Part shown: positions 37,623 through 47,562 of the stretch, piece after piece | Numbering within the stretch: the first letter of the stretch is position 1 | Layout: the number at the start of each line of letters is the position of its first letter | Assembly: GCF_009193355.1 (NCBI RefSeq) | Contig: NZ_WBVT01000007.1 | Coordinates: 1-64,000 of the forward strand | Source of the DNA: Bifidobacterium leontopitheci | GTDB lineage: Bacteria > Actinomycetota > Actinomycetes > Actinomycetales > Bifidobacteriaceae | DNA length: 64,000 nucleotides | Reading direction: 5' to 3' | Made by a program: the position numbers and the translations under genes | Notes under the pieces: generated by a model | The model's input: the letters and a program-made list of their open reading frames with translations, nothing else | Told to the model about the DNA's origin: nothing | Database searches by the model: none

Positions 37623-38711
37623 TTAGAAGAGATTGCTGACATCATCGGCCGTCTGACCATCCTGTGGCTGAAGTCCGAGATGCTTCCACGCCTTCGGCGT
37701 GGCGACACGGCCTTTCGGCGTCCTGATCAGGAATCCTTCGCGCACGAGATACGGCTCGCAGACCGTCTCTACCGTCTCGGACTCCTCCCCCACCATGGCG
37801 GCGAGGTTGTTGAGCCCGACAGGACCGCCGTTGAAGTTTCGCACGATGGCGTTGAGCACGGCGATGTCCAGACGGTCGAGGCCTTCCGAATCGATCTGGT
37901 AAAGCGCCAGCGCCTCGCGTACGTCGCCTACGTTGACCTCGTCAAGGTCGTGCACGATCGCCCAGTCGCGTACGCGGCGCAGCAGGCGGTTGGCGATACG
38001 AGGTGTGCCACGCGAACGCAGCGCCAGTTCGGCGGCGGATCCTGCGCCGAGCACGACGCCGAGCACGCCGGCCGAACGTTCGATCAGCTTCTCCAGCTCG
38101 TCATGTGGATAGAAATCCAGATGGGCGGTGAATCCGAACCTCGCCCGGAGCGGAGACGGCAGCATGCCTTCACGTGTCGTGGCGCCGACCACGGTGAACC
38201 GTGGCAGGGTCAGCGGGATGGACGACGCGCCGGGCCCTTTGCCGACCATGACGTCGACGCGGAAGTCCTCCATCGCGATGTATAGCAGTTCCTCGGCAGC
38301 CCGGGGAAGACGGTGTATCTCGTCGATGAACAGCACTTCGCCGGCGTCCAACGAGCTCAGGATGGATGCGAGGTCGCCGGCGTGCTGGATGGCCGGGCCG
38401 GATGTGATGCGGATTGGCACGCCCAGTTCGTTGGCGACGATCATGGCGAGCGTGGTCTTGCCCAGTCCGGGAGGGCCGGCAAGCAGAATGTGGTCAGGTG
38501 CCGTGTCTCGCTTGCGCGCCGCATCAAGGAACAGCTGGAGCTGCGCCTTGAGGCGCGGCTGACCGATGAACCCGTCGAGCGCGTGCGGACGCAGCTCCTC
38601 GTCGCTGACCGGTTCGTCGTTGATCGCCGTGGCGGACACCATGCGCAGCGAATCCTCCGCCACCCCGGTGTTACGCTGTTCGGAGCCTGATTCGTCTCTC
38701 AAGTTCGCCAT
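37623..38711 (-). CDS. ruvB: Holliday-junction branch-migration ATPase RuvB
   Basis: A 362-aa AAA+ motor: Walker [10 protein letters not shown] (about 79-87), Walker B LFIDEIHR, sensor [18 protein letters not shown] and a C-terminal winged helix (GVDP-less form with [13 protein letters not shown]). It is six bases downstream of ruvA, one operon with ruvC and ruvA. Confidence 0.96.
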   Translation of the reverse strand: MANLRDESGSEQRNTGVAEDSLRMVSATAINDEPVSDEELRPHALDGFIGQPRLKAQLQLFLDAARKRDTAPDHILLAGPPGLGKTTLAMIVANELGVPIRITSGPAIQHAGDLASILSSLDAGEVLFIDEIHRLPRAAEELLYIAMEDFRVDVMVGKGPGASSIPLTLPRFTVVGATTREGMLPSPLRARFGFTAHLDFYPHDELEKLIERSAGVLGVVLGAGSAAELALRSRGTPRIANRLLRRVRDWAIVHDLDEVNVGDVREALALYQIDSEGLDRLDIAVLNAIVRNFNGGPVGLNNLAAMVGEESETVETVCEPYLVREGFLIRTPKGRVATPKAWKHLGLQPQDGQTADDVSNLF

Positions 38712-38717
38712 ATACCG

Positions 38718-39338
38718 TCACCTCCCCCGGTCCAAGGACGACAAAGCCAGTTTGAGTACGCGCGGCACGTCGTCGCCGGTGATCGGCGGCGTGATGCCCT
38801 GTTCGCGGCATACCTGACGTACCGCATCCTGCGCGGTCTGCTGCCGCCAGCCCAGCGACACCAGGCCTTCGACGACCTGCGCGGCCCCGTCGTCGCGGTC
38901 AAGCTCACCAGACGGCTCCGCCCCGGTATCAAGCTGGTCAAGGTCGATGCGCCCGGCAAGCTCGAGGATGATCTTCTGCGCGCCTTTCTTGCCAAGGCCG
39001 GGAGCCTTGGCAAGCGCCGCAGCGTCACCTTGCGTCACGGCCTGGGCGAGCCGGTCGGCCGGCAGCGTGGAGAGCAGCGACAACGCGACTTTGGGGCCGA
39101 TGCCGCTGACCTTCTGCAATTGAAGGAACATGCGTTTCGACGCGAGCGACAGGAACCCGAACAGGGTGATGGCGTCCTGGCTGACCGTCATCGACGTGTG
39201 CACATGGGCCTCCTGGCCGGTATGCAACGCGGCCAGGTCCGCCATAGGCATACGAACCTCATAGCCGACGTCATGCACCTCGATGACCGCATATCCGGTC
39301 TCGATGGACTCGACCCGTCCACGCAATGTGCCGATCAT
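38718..39338 (-). CDS. ruvA: Holliday-junction-binding subunit RuvA
   Basis: A 206-aa protein with an N-terminal OB fold (MIGTLRGRVESI), tandem helix-hairpin-helix motifs (KVSGIGPKVALSLLS, APGLGKKGAQKIILEL) and a C-terminal RuvB-binding domain. ATG 39338 has AAGGAT upstream. A GTG directly before it would add one residue. Confidence 0.95.
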   Translation of the reverse strand: MIGTLRGRVESIETGYAVIEVHDVGYEVRMPMADLAALHTGQEAHVHTSMTVSQDAITLFGFLSLASKRMFLQLQKVSGIGPKVALSLLSTLPADRLAQAVTQGDAAALAKAPGLGKKGAQKIILELAGRIDLDQLDTGAEPSGELDRDDGAAQVVEGLVSLGWRQQTAQDAVRQVCREQGITPPITGDDVPRVLKLALSSLDRGR

Positions 39339-39482
39339 CACCCCATCCTTTCATGCCGTCCGTCATGGCGCCGCCGAACCGTCGGCATCGGCGTGCCGTC
39401 GGCGCCATGACGTCATCGCAGCCGGCAACGGCGTCTTGCAACCGACACTATCCAAAAGAATAATACATGTGTTCGATTCATG

Positions 39483-40064
39483 CTACATGCCGGCGCGGAC
39501 CCCGGCGCGTCGCGCGGCCTTCTGCGCGGCCTGCGCCCATTGTCGCTGCGCCGCCGTGAGATGCTGTTCCCGTTCTCCGCCCTGCAGGGCGCCCTGCGGC
39601 CTGAGCGCATGGCATATCGCCAACGACAGGGCGTCTGCCGCGTCTGCCGGGGTAGGCAGCGTATTGAGGCCCAACACCTTGGTGACCATGCGCTCGATCT
39701 GGATCTTCTGGGCCTTGCCGTTGCCGGTCAACGCAAGCTTCGCCTCGGTGGGCGTGTGCAGCGCAACGGGAATGCCGCGCTGCGCCGCGGCAAGCATGGC
39801 GACGCCGGCGGCCTGCGCGGTGCCTAGCACCGTGTTCCGGTTCTCCTGCGCGAACACACGCTCGATGGAGACGGCGTCGGGGATGAAACGGTCCATCTTC
39901 TCGCACAGGCCCTGGTAGATGGTCAGCAGTCGCAGGTCCTGTGAGGTATGAGGGTCAGATCGTACGACGTCGACGTGGATAAACGAAAGCCGGCGGTTCG
40001 CGCCGGCTTCGATCACGCCGACCCCGCAGCGTGTGAGCCCGGGGTCGACGCCTAGGATGATCAC
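39483..40064 (-). CDS. ruvC: Crossover-junction endonuclease RuvC
   Basis: A 193-aa RNase-H-fold resolvase. The first catalytic Asp is in [14 protein letters not shown], the Glu in [19 protein letters not shown], and acidic residues in the C-terminal [13 protein letters not shown]. It starts with GTG 40064, five bases after the yebC stop. It is the first of ruvC-ruvA-ruvB. Confidence 0.95.
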   Translation of the reverse strand: MIILGVDPGLTRCGVGVIEAGANRRLSFIHVDVVRSDPHTSQDLRLLTIYQGLCEKMDRFIPDAVSIERVFAQENRNTVLGTAQAAGVAMLAAAQRGIPVALHTPTEAKLALTGNGKAQKIQIERMVTKVLGLNTLPTPADAADALSLAICHALRPQGALQGGEREQHLTAAQRQWAQAAQKAARRAGVRAGM

Positions 40065-40069
40065 GCGGA

Positions 40070-40828
40070 TTACTCCTCGTCCGCGAGCTGGGCCATCACC
40101 TCGTCGGATGCGGTCCAGTTGGAATAGATGTTCTGCACATCATCGAGGTCATCAAGGTTGTCGATGAGCTTGGACACCTTCTGGGCGTCTTCGAGGCTCA
40201 GCGAGACCTCGTTCTTCGGACGCATGACCATATCGGCGGAGTCGTAGTCGAAACCGGCGTCCTGCAGGGCCTTGCGGATGGTGTGCAGGTCGGAGGGGTC
40301 GGTGACCACGGTGTAGACGTCGCCGTCATCGATGACGTCCTCGGCGCCGGCGTCGCCGGCCTTCTCGAACAGGTCGTCGAAGTCGACGCCTTCGCTCGGG
40401 ACCTCGATCTGGCCCTTGCGCTCGAAGTTGAAGCTCACGGAGCCGCTGGTCGCCAGCGAGCCGTTGCCCTTGGTCAGGGTGGAACGCACCTCGGCGGCGG
40501 CGCGGTTGCGGTTGTCGGTCAGGCACTCGATGATCAGGCCGACACCGGCGGGCGCATAGCCCTCGTACACGATGTCCTCGTAGCTGGCGCCACCGGCTTC
40601 CTCACCAGAGCCGCGCTTGACGGCGCGCTTGATGTTGTCGGCGGGCATGGACGCCTTCTTGGCCTTGTAGATGGCGTCGTACAGGGACGGGTTGCCGTCC
40701 GGGTCGCCGCCGCCCATCTTGGCAGCGATCTCGATGTTCTTGATGAGCTTGGCGAAGAGCTTGCCGCGCTTGGCGTCAATGGCGGCCTTCTTGTGCTTGG
40801 TGGTCGCCCACTTGGAATGCCCTGACAT
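40070..40828 (-). CDS. yebC: YebC/PmpR-family protein
   Basis: A 252-aa protein beginning [20 protein letters not shown], the unmistakable YebC start, with [20 protein letters not shown] in the middle. The family includes translation factors that relieve stalling at proline runs and was earlier described as transcriptional. It sits directly upstream of ruvC, the conserved order in actinobacteria. The longer upstream frame is not part of it. Confidence 0.94.
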   Translation of the reverse strand: MSGHSKWATTKHKKAAIDAKRGKLFAKLIKNIEIAAKMGGGDPDGNPSLYDAIYKAKKASMPADNIKRAVKRGSGEEAGGASYEDIVYEGYAPAGVGLIIECLTDNRNRAAAEVRSTLTKGNGSLATSGSVSFNFERKGQIEVPSEGVDFDDLFEKAGDAGAEDVIDDGDVYTVVTDPSDLHTIRKALQDAGFDYDSADMVMRPKNEVSLSLEDAQKVSKLIDNLDDLDDVQNIYSNWTASDEVMAQLADEE

Positions 40829-40948
40829 AATGCTCCTACAAAATATGCGGATACTGACAAACGGAACCATTCTAAAGCGGTAAGCAGACAACTTTCGGGC
40901 GACGGCTCGCATCAGGGGCTCGCCGCGTCGGCGCAGGGCATGAAAAAC

Positions 40949-40980
40949 GTTGAACCCCACCGTCATTGGTGGGGTTCAAC
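40949..40980 (-). terminator. Terminator of the GH20 gene
   Basis: GTTGAACCCCACC (40949-40961) pairs perfectly with 40968-40980. On the - strand it runs into GTTTTTC. It lies 105 bp past the GH20 stop at 41085, and separates that transcript from yebC. Confidence 0.85.
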
Positions 40981-41084
40981 GGGGTGACGGGCCGGAGGAG
41001 GTGATACGACCCGCCACACGGCTATCGGCGACCCGCCTTGCGCGCGCCGGCTATCAGCGGCATGCGCAAGGCGGCGTCATGCGC

Positions 41085-44000
41085 TCAGCCGAGCCAGCGT
41101 CGGCGCTGCATGATCAGCACGACGGCGCCGCCTGCGGTCAGTATCGCCGCGAACACGAGCGCGAGCACGTCGGCTCCGGTCGTGGCGATCTGCGCGCCGG
41201 GCTTGCGCGGCGTGTCCGGCTTGGCGGTCACGGTCATCTCGAACGTGTCCGACACGGCGCTGTGCCCCTTGACGTACACCTTGACCGTCACCGTGCCTGC
41301 CTTCGGGAAGCCCTTGGCCGGCTCGACCACGGTGCCGTCCGCGTACGCCACGTCGGCGCCGAAGTCGGCGGACTCGAGCCTGACCGTGCTGCCGTCGCTC
41401 TTCGTGGCCACGACCGTCACCTTCGAGCCGTCGAACAGGTCGCCCACCTGCGGCTTCTGCGACGACGACGCCGTGATCGACACGATCGTCGGCGCCGGCT
41501 CAGGATCCGGCTTGGGGTTCGGATCAGGATCCGGCTCGGGATCCGTCTTCTCGGCGAGTCCGCTGCGGGCGTTGGTCAGGGTCTTGAGCGCGTCGTCGAC
41601 CTGCTGCTGCGTGGCCGTGGCATCGGCAACGACCTTCTTCGCGTTAGACAGCGCGTCCTCGAGCACAGACCAAGATTCCTCCGTGTACTTGGCCTCGTCG
41701 AGGTTTTCGGTCTCGATGTCCTTGATCTTGGCTTCGAGGTCGGCTTTGTTCACTTCGACGGGCTTGGCCGTGACTGTCATCTGGAACGTGTCCGACACGG
41801 CGCTGTTGCCCTTGACGTACACCTTCACCGTCACCGTGCCTGCCTTCGGGAAGCCCTTGGCCGGCTCGACCACGGTGCCGTCCGCGTACGCCACGTCGGC
41901 GCCGAAGTCGGCGGACTCGAGCCTGACCGTGCTGCCGTCGCTCTTCGTGGCCACGACCGTCACCTTCGAGACGTCGAACAGGTCGCCCACCTGCGGCTTC
42001 TGCGACGACGACGCCTTGATCGACGTGATCACCGGCGCCGGCTCGGGATCGGTGGTCGGACGTTCGCCGGTCCACGCCTGCACGACCTTGCCGCCCTTGA
42101 ACGCGATGCCCATGGAGGACGTCACGCCAAGCGCATAACTGTCGGACTTGACCGTCACGTCGATGGTGCCGGTCCTCTCCGTTGCCGAGGCGAGCTCGTC
42201 GGCCGGCAGCGTGGCGGTCACGTCGACGACCGAGTTCATGTGCGCGCTGTTGACGACAAGCTTGCCGGCGCTGTCCTTGCTCTGCTGGCCGAACGCGGTC
42301 TTCATGGACAGTTCGACCGGCAGCTCGCTGACGGTTCCGTCGGCCGCCGTGTAGGTGGCGGTGACGTGCAGACCGTCGGTGGAGGTCAGTCCGGGCTCGG
42401 CATAACGGCCGATGAGGACCTTGCCGTTCTCGAGCTTCTGCGCGGCAGAGTCGACCGCAGCGTAGGAGCCTTCCCAGTTGATCTCGCTGGCCTTGTGGAA
42501 GTTGGCTCCGCGGTTCATCAGGCTGATGCCGATGGTGGCGGCGCGCTTGCTCCAGTCGCCGTAGTTCTTGAGGTTCTGCTGGGTCCAGCCGACTTCGGCG
42601 GTGGCCATGAGTCGGGTGTTCATGAGCAGTTCGGCGTCGTTGAGGGAGCGCAGGTGCTCGCTCCACAGCGCGTTCTCCACGCCCAGGACCTTGTCTTCGG
42701 TGGTGTTTGCCGAGGCAGTGGGGTTCCAGTTGTAGAAGTTGCTGGTGGTGCAGGCGCCGCCGCACGCCCAGCTGACGCCGGTCAGTTCGTTGCCGGGCTT
42801 CTGCGGGAAGTACGTGTTGGCTGCGGGCGACATGACGATCTTGCCGTTGCGCTCGTTGAGCAGCTTCTGCATTTCGGAGACGTGCGAGCCGTCCCAGTTC
42901 TGCACGACGGAGCCTTCGGGGATCGTGTCGACTGCGGCGAGGCCGTCGTTCCATACGACTGCGGTCTTGCTGCGGTCGGTGATGAGCTTGCCGGTGCGGC
43001 CGAGGTAGGTCTGCAGGCGCTGGGCCTTGTCGGTCCCGCCGCCGCCGAGGAACAGCTCGTCGCCGCCCATGTGGAAGTACGTGCTCTTGACTTCCGAGGC
43101 GGGCACCGAGGATGCGGCGATGCCCTTGTCGATCATGGTGTCAAGCTGGTCCATGATGTGGGCCAGGACCGTGTACGTGATGTCCGCGTCGGTGGCGAGG
43201 CTGCTCTTGCTCTGCGTGTCCTTGGTGAGGTCGGGCGTGTCCTTGCCGGCTTCCGGCTTAGGGTTCGAGTTGCCGGTGTTGAGCTCCTTGAGACCGTGGA
43301 GCAGACCGAGCGAGTGGCCGGGTCCGTCGATTTCGGGGATGATGGCGACGCCTCGGTTGGCCGCATAGGTCACCAGGTCGATGAACTGGGCCTGCGTGTA
43401 GTAGCCGTGGCGGCCGTCGACCGCCGGGGACCATGCGTTGTTGGGGAAGGCCGAGGGGAAGCCGAGCTGGCTGGACTTCTCGGCGAGCTTCGTGTAGTCG
43501 GTGGTGTCGCCGTCGGCCCGGCCTTCGTTGGTGATTTCGATGCGCGCGCCTTCGTCGTCGGTCAGGTGCAGGTGCAGCGTGTTGATCTTGTAGGCCGACA
43601 TGGTGTCGATCATCTGCTTGACCTCATCGACCGGGTAGAAGGATCGCGCGGGGTCGACCAGCAGGCCGCGCCACTGGTAGCGTGGCGCGTCGGCGATGGT
43701 GGCCGCCGGGATGGATGCGCGCGAGGCGAGCTTCACCGGGGAGCCGGCCCAGGGCCCGACGAGCTGGAGCAGGGTCTGGGCCGCCCAGATGCCGCCGGTG
43801 ACGGTGCGGGACTTGACCGTCACGCCGTCCTTGTCGGAGTCGATGGTGTAGGACTCGTCGGCTTGGATGGACTGCTCGCCGGATACGTGCGAGCTGACGT
43901 CGAGCGTCTTGTCAAGGGTGAACGTGATCGGGCAGTCCTTGCCGTCGGCAAGCTCCAGCCCGTAGGAGCCGGAGAGACTGTCGCGCAGCACGTCGACCGC

Positions 44001-44714
44001 TGCGTCGAGCTTGCTGTCGCTGACGGAGACGCAGGTCTTGTCGGTCAGTACGAACGCGTCGCCGTCGGACGACTTCGCGTACAGCGGCTTGGGGGTGATG
44101 GAGCTCAGCGGATCGGCCTCGTCGGCGGTCACGGTGCCCATGACGCGCATCTCCCAGACGGAGAGCGACCAGGACTGGCTTTTCGCTGTGGCGACCATGC
44201 GGATGTGACGGGTCTTGACCGGCGTGTCGAACGTGGTTTCGACCCACTGGCCCTTGTCGGTGGCCTTGAGGCCCGTCTTCACGTCCTTCCATGTCGTGCC
44301 GTCGTCGGAGGTCTGGATGGAGTAGTCGGTGGCGTAGGTGTTGCCCCATGCGATGTTCACACTGGAGATGGTGGCTTCTCCGGGGAATTCGTAGGCGAGC
44401 CACCATGGGCCGTTCCCGCCGTTCGCGCTCCACCGGGATGCGCCGGCCGCGTTGTGGACGCTTGGATTGGTCGCGTTCTCGGGAAGGTCCTTGTTGTCCG
44501 CCGCGAGTTCGGGGCCGAACTGTCCTGCGACCTCACGGCCCGAGGCGGTGACGGTGGCCACCGTAGCCAGGTTGAATGCCGTGGTGGCGGAGCTTTCCGC
44601 CGCGGTCGCGGCACCTGCGCCGCTTTGCGCCAGCGCGGAGGTCGCCGGCACCAGCAGCATCGCCGATGCACAGGCAACCGACATGAATCGCGCTAGACCA
44701 TGTCTCATGCTCAT
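41085..44714 (-). CDS. Secreted, anchored GH20 beta-N-acetylhexosaminidase / lacto-N-biosidase-type enzyme
   Basis: A 1209-aa secreted glycosidase. Signal peptide 1-29 ends ALA. A discoidin/CBM32-like carbohydrate-binding domain spans about 45-192, the GH20 N-terminal domain about 205-335, and the catalytic barrel about 345-700 with the Asp-Glu pair D552-E553 in FHMGGDELF. After a beta-rich stretch come an Ig-like repeat (about 895-985), a FIVAR domain (about 988-1055), a Pro/Asp/Glu linker, and a second, almost identical Ig-like repeat (about 1075-1166). The end has a TM and RRR tail preceded by QIATTG, a degenerate LPxTG-type signal. It should cleave GlcNAc- or lacto-N-biose-containing host glycans at the cell surface. 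Which one cannot be decided here. Confidence 0.88.
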   Translation of the reverse strand: MSMRHGLARFMSVACASAMLLVPATSALAQSGAGAATAAESSATTAFNLATVATVTASGREVAGQFGPELAADNKDLPENATNPSVHNAAGASRWSANGGNGPWWLAYEFPGEATISSVNIAWGNTYATDYSIQTSDDGTTWKDVKTGLKATDKGQWVETTFDTPVKTRHIRMVATAKSQSWSLSVWEMRVMGTVTADEADPLSSITPKPLYAKSSDGDAFVLTDKTCVSVSDSKLDAAVDVLRDSLSGSYGLELADGKDCPITFTLDKTLDVSSHVSGEQSIQADESYTIDSDKDGVTVKSRTVTGGIWAAQTLLQLVGPWAGSPVKLASRASIPAATIADAPRYQWRGLLVDPARSFYPVDEVKQMIDTMSAYKINTLHLHLTDDEGARIEITNEGRADGDTTDYTKLAEKSSQLGFPSAFPNNAWSPAVDGRHGYYTQAQFIDLVTYAANRGVAIIPEIDGPGHSLGLLHGLKELNTGNSNPKPEAGKDTPDLTKDTQSKSSLATDADITYTVLAHIMDQLDTMIDKGIAASSVPASEVKSTYFHMGGDELFLGGGGTDKAQRLQTYLGRTGKLITDRSKTAVVWNDGLAAVDTIPEGSVVQNWDGSHVSEMQKLLNERNGKIVMSPAANTYFPQKPGNELTGVSWACGGACTTSNFYNWNPTASANTTEDKVLGVENALWSEHLRSLNDAELLMNTRLMATAEVGWTQQNLKNYGDWSKRAATIGISLMNRGANFHKASEINWEGSYAAVDSAAQKLENGKVLIGRYAEPGLTSTDGLHVTATYTAADGTVSELPVELSMKTAFGQQSKDSAGKLVVNSAHMNSVVDVTATLPADELASATERTGTIDVTVKSDSYALGVTSSMGIAFKGGKVVQAWTGERPTTDPEPAPVITSIKASSSQKPQVGDLFDVSKVTVVATKSDGSTVRLESADFGADVAYADGTVVEPAKGFPKAGTVTVKVYVKGNSAVSDTFQMTVTAKPVEVNKADLEAKIKDIETENLDEAKYTEESWSVLEDALSNAKKVVADATATQQQVDDALKTLTNARSGLAEKTDPEPDPDPNPKPDPEPAPTIVSITASSSQKPQVGDLFDGSKVTVVATKSDGSTVRLESADFGADVAYADGTVVEPAKGFPKAGTVTVKVYVKGHSAVSDTFEMTVTAKPDTPRKPGAQIATTGADVLALVFAAILTAGGAVVLIMQRRRWLG
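41219..42042 (-). repeat. Near-identical direct repeats inside the GH20 gene
   Basis: Two DNA copies of the Ig-like module, about 41219-41490 and 41760-42030, differ at only a handful of positions over roughly 270 bp. They encode residues about 895-985 and 1075-1166. Sequence this similar points to recent duplication or ongoing gene conversion. Confidence 0.85.
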
Positions 44715-45019
44715 ATGGGTTGACTCTTTCTCTGTCTTCTATGATGCGACTCCCTGTTGAATCGCATCCGGCTCTGCGCTGTCGCCCAGGCCGCGGCATT
44801 ACAGCCCTCATCTGAATATAGCATGAAACAGCGGATTATGTTAATAAAGTGAACAAAATAGGGCGTCGCGTTCCGCAGGGACGATCGTCAGGCTCACGGC
44901 TTCGTCCCGCCGATAGAAAAAGGGCTGCCATCCGATAATCGGATGGCAGCCCTTGGCCGTCTCATGACCGCTCCCTGCCGACGTCCCCTATGGACGCATC
45001 AGCGGGATTGACGGTCAGG
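44715..45019. other. Intergenic region between thrS and the GH20 gene
   Basis: 305 bp without a gene. It carries the thrS terminator (44920-44954) and an AT-rich stretch at about 44815-44860 that is the likely GH20 promoter region. I cannot define -35/-10 boxes with confidence. Confidence 0.5.
44920..44954 (-). terminator. Rho-independent terminator of thrS
   Basis: AAGGGCTGCCATCCGAT (44920-44936) is exactly complementary to 44938-44954. On the - strand the stem is followed by TTTTTCTATC, and it lies 65 bp past the thrS stop. Confidence 0.9.
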
Positions 45020-47065
45020 TCAGTCCTCGACCGGCGCGGCGAGCGCTGCGTTGAAGTCGTCGAGGGAGTTGACCTGGGCGCGCTTCTTGATGATGTCAAG
45101 GATCTTGGCCTTCGCCTCGTCAACCGGCACGCCGTTGAGCTGGCTGCCGTCGCGGAAGCGGAAGCTGACCGCGTTGTTCTTCATGTCCTCTTCTCCGACG
45201 ATGAGAATGAACGGCGTCTTGGACTTGGAGGCGTTGCGGATCTTCTTGCCGAAGCGGTCGTCGGAGTAGTCGATTTCGCAACGGACCATCTCGTCCTCGA
45301 GGCTCTTGACGAAGCCTGCCAGGTGCGGCGCGAACTCGTCGGCGACCGGGATGCCGAGCACCTGCACGGGGGCGAGCCACACCGGGAAGGCGCCCGCGTA
45401 GTGCTCGAGCAGCACGGCGAAGAAGCGTTCGATGGAGCCGAAGAGCGCACGGTGGATCATCACCGGACGCTGATGGGTGCCGTCGGCCGCGATGTACTCG
45501 AGCTGGAAGCGCTCGGGCAGATTGAAGTCGAGCTGAATGGTCGACACCTGCCAGGTGCGGCCGATCGCGTCGCGGGCCTGCACGGAGATCTTCGGGCCGT
45601 AGAACGCGGCGCCGCCCGGATCGGCCACGAGGTTCAGGCCGGAGTCCTTGGCGACCTCGGCGAGCGTGTTGGTCGCCTCCTCCCAAATCTCGTCGCTGCC
45701 GACGTACTTGTGCTCGTCCTTGGTGGACAGCTCCAGATAGAAGTCGTCCAGACCGAAGTCGCGCAGCACCTTGAGCACGAAGGTCAGCAGGTTGGTCAGC
45801 TCGCCCTTCATCTGCTCACGGGTGCAGTAGATGTGGGAATCGTCCTGAGTCAGGCCACGCACACGGGTCAGGCCGTGGACCTCGCCGGACTTCTCGTAGC
45901 GGTACACGGTGCCGAACTCGAAGAGTCGCAGCGGCAGCTCCTTGTAGGAGCGCTGGCGGGACTTGAAGATGAGGTTGTGCATCGGGCAGTTCATCGGCTT
46001 GAGGTAGTAGTCGAAGCCCTGCTTGGTGATGTTGCCGTCGGCGTCGCGCTCCTCATCCAGACGCATCGCCGGGTACATGGAGTCCTTGTACCAGTGCAGG
46101 TGGCCGGAGGTCTCGTACAGGCCGCCCTTGGTGATGTGCGGGGTCTGCACGAAGCTGTAGTGGTACTTGCGGTGCATCTCGCGGGAGTAGTCCTCCATCG
46201 CGTTGATGACCGCGGCGCCCTTCGGGTGGAACACGGCCAGGCCAGGTCCGATCTCCTCCGGGAAGGAGAACAGGTCCATTTCGGCGCCGAGCTTGCGGTG
46301 GTCGCGCTTGGCGGCCTCCTCGAGACGGGTCTGGTAGGCCTTGAGGTCCTCCTTAGTGGCCCACGCGGTGCCGTAGATGCGCTGCATGGTCGGGTTCTTC
46401 TCGCTGCCACGCCAGTAGGCAGCGGCGGAGCGCTCGATCTTGAACGCCTTGATGAAGCGGGTGTTGGGCAGGTGGGGCCCGCGGCACAGGTCCTTCCACA
46501 CGACGTTGCCGTCACGGTCGACGTTGTCGTAGAAGCTGAGCTCCTTGCCGGAGATCTCGGTGGCGGTGGACGGGTCGAGGTGCGCTTCCTTGTCCTCGAT
46601 CAGCTCGATCTTGAACGGCTGGCCGGCTTCCTCCTTGAGCGCCTCCTCCTCGGTGGTGACGCGGCGGCGGAAGGACTGTGCGGACTTGATGATCCGCTGC
46701 ATGTGCTTCTCGATGTTCTTCAGATCGTCCGGCGTGAACGGCTGGTCGACCTGGAAGTCGTAGTAGAAGCCGTCCTTGATGATAGGGCCGACGCCGAGCT
46801 TGGCGTTCGGGAACAGTTCCTGCACGGCCTGCGCCATGACGTGGGTGGCGGAGTGGCGCATGATGCCGAGGCCGTCCTCGGAGTCGATGGCGACGGATTC
46901 GACCGTGTCGCCGTCCGCGAGAGGCGTGTACAGATCGCGCAGTTCGCCGTTGAGGCGGACGGCGATGATGTCCTTGTCGTCCGCGAAGAGTTCGACGCCG
47001 GTGGTGGTAGCTTCCACCTCCTTCTGTACGCCGTTGACTGTGATGGAGATGGAGCTTTGCGCCAT
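45020..47065 (-). CDS. thrS: Threonyl-tRNA synthetase
   Basis: A 681-aa class II enzyme: TGS domain (about 1-65), editing-type HxxxH domain ([13 protein letters not shown]), catalytic core with [10 protein letters not shown] and the class II Arg loop [13 protein letters not shown], and an anticodon-binding domain at the C-terminus (about 565-670). ATG 47065 follows AAAGGAC. The open frame upstream of it is the repeat-rich spacer, not protein. Confidence 0.96.
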   Translation of the reverse strand: MAQSSISITVNGVQKEVEATTTGVELFADDKDIIAVRLNGELRDLYTPLADGDTVESVAIDSEDGLGIMRHSATHVMAQAVQELFPNAKLGVGPIIKDGFYYDFQVDQPFTPDDLKNIEKHMQRIIKSAQSFRRRVTTEEEALKEEAGQPFKIELIEDKEAHLDPSTATEISGKELSFYDNVDRDGNVVWKDLCRGPHLPNTRFIKAFKIERSAAAYWRGSEKNPTMQRIYGTAWATKEDLKAYQTRLEEAAKRDHRKLGAEMDLFSFPEEIGPGLAVFHPKGAAVINAMEDYSREMHRKYHYSFVQTPHITKGGLYETSGHLHWYKDSMYPAMRLDEERDADGNITKQGFDYYLKPMNCPMHNLIFKSRQRSYKELPLRLFEFGTVYRYEKSGEVHGLTRVRGLTQDDSHIYCTREQMKGELTNLLTFVLKVLRDFGLDDFYLELSTKDEHKYVGSDEIWEEATNTLAEVAKDSGLNLVADPGGAAFYGPKISVQARDAIGRTWQVSTIQLDFNLPERFQLEYIAADGTHQRPVMIHRALFGSIERFFAVLLEHYAGAFPVWLAPVQVLGIPVADEFAPHLAGFVKSLEDEMVRCEIDYSDDRFGKKIRNASKSKTPFILIVGEEDMKNNAVSFRFRDGSQLNGVPVDEAKAKILDIIKKRAQVNSLDDFNAALAAPVED

Positions 47066-47281
47066 GATGTGTCCTTTGCTATCGGGGCCCGCGTTACCAA
47101 TGGGCAGGCCTGGACTGGTAATCAACATGGGCAACGATAGGGTTGCGGGCAGACAAAGCCGCACGACCGCCCGTGCAGGCGGACGTGCGACAAACGGATG
47201 GTGAATGGAAGGTTGCGAAACCATGGGACACCGCGTCTGAATCGTTTTCACGGCGACAGCCGATCGCTGCCGTCGCCGGCG

Positions 47282-47391
47282 CGTCCCGGACCATCCCAGC
47301 GCATTCCGCCGCATCACACCCCATCCCGGGCCGCCCCGGCGCATTCCGGAGCATCCCGAACCGTTCCCGGCGCATCCTGGTCCATCCCGGC
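47282..47391. repeat. Tandem repeat with 10-bp period
   Basis: About eleven head-to-tail units close to CATCCCGGNC follow each other at exactly 10-bp steps, with a single 11-bp unit near the right end: CGTCCCGGAC, CATCCCAGCG, CATTCCGCCG, CATCACACCC, CATCCCGGGC, and so on. Units are degenerate, so this is an old or selected array. Confidence 0.75.
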
Positions 47392-47562
47392 GCAAGAAAT
47401 TACGGAAATTCAGCCCAGTGTCCGTAAATCCTTGCGCTGACGGATTCCCAGCGCAACATATCACGGAAAACAGCCCCAGCGTCCGTATTATCTTGCGCTC
47501 AGCTGCGGGCAGCGCAAGAAATTACGGAACAGCGCCCCGTTTTCCGTGAACCCCTGCAGCGG
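47389..47562. repeat. Three spaced palindromic repeats
   Basis: Each unit of about 50 bp reads GCGCAAGAAATTACGGAA, then about 10-13 bp with CAGCCCCAG, then the reverse complement-like TCCGTAAATCCTTGCGC. Copies start near 47389, 47449 and 47510. The third is degraded in its right arm. This resembles REP/MITE-like intergenic palindromes. Confidence 0.75.

Noticed and set aside
40950-44696. 1248-codon open frame antisense to the GH20 gene
   Set aside because: Shadow of a GC-rich gene with a signal peptide, catalytic motif and anchor on the other strand. The antisense product is Gly/Val/Arg/Asp-rich without structure.
47066-47130. T-box leader before thrS
   Set aside because: TTACCA/TGGTAA pairs weakly near 47093-47120, but no T-box consensus or antiterminator is present.
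47389-47562. CRISPR array
   Set aside because: Units are themselves palindromes with degenerate sequence, only three copies, about 10-bp gaps between units, and no cas genes nearby.
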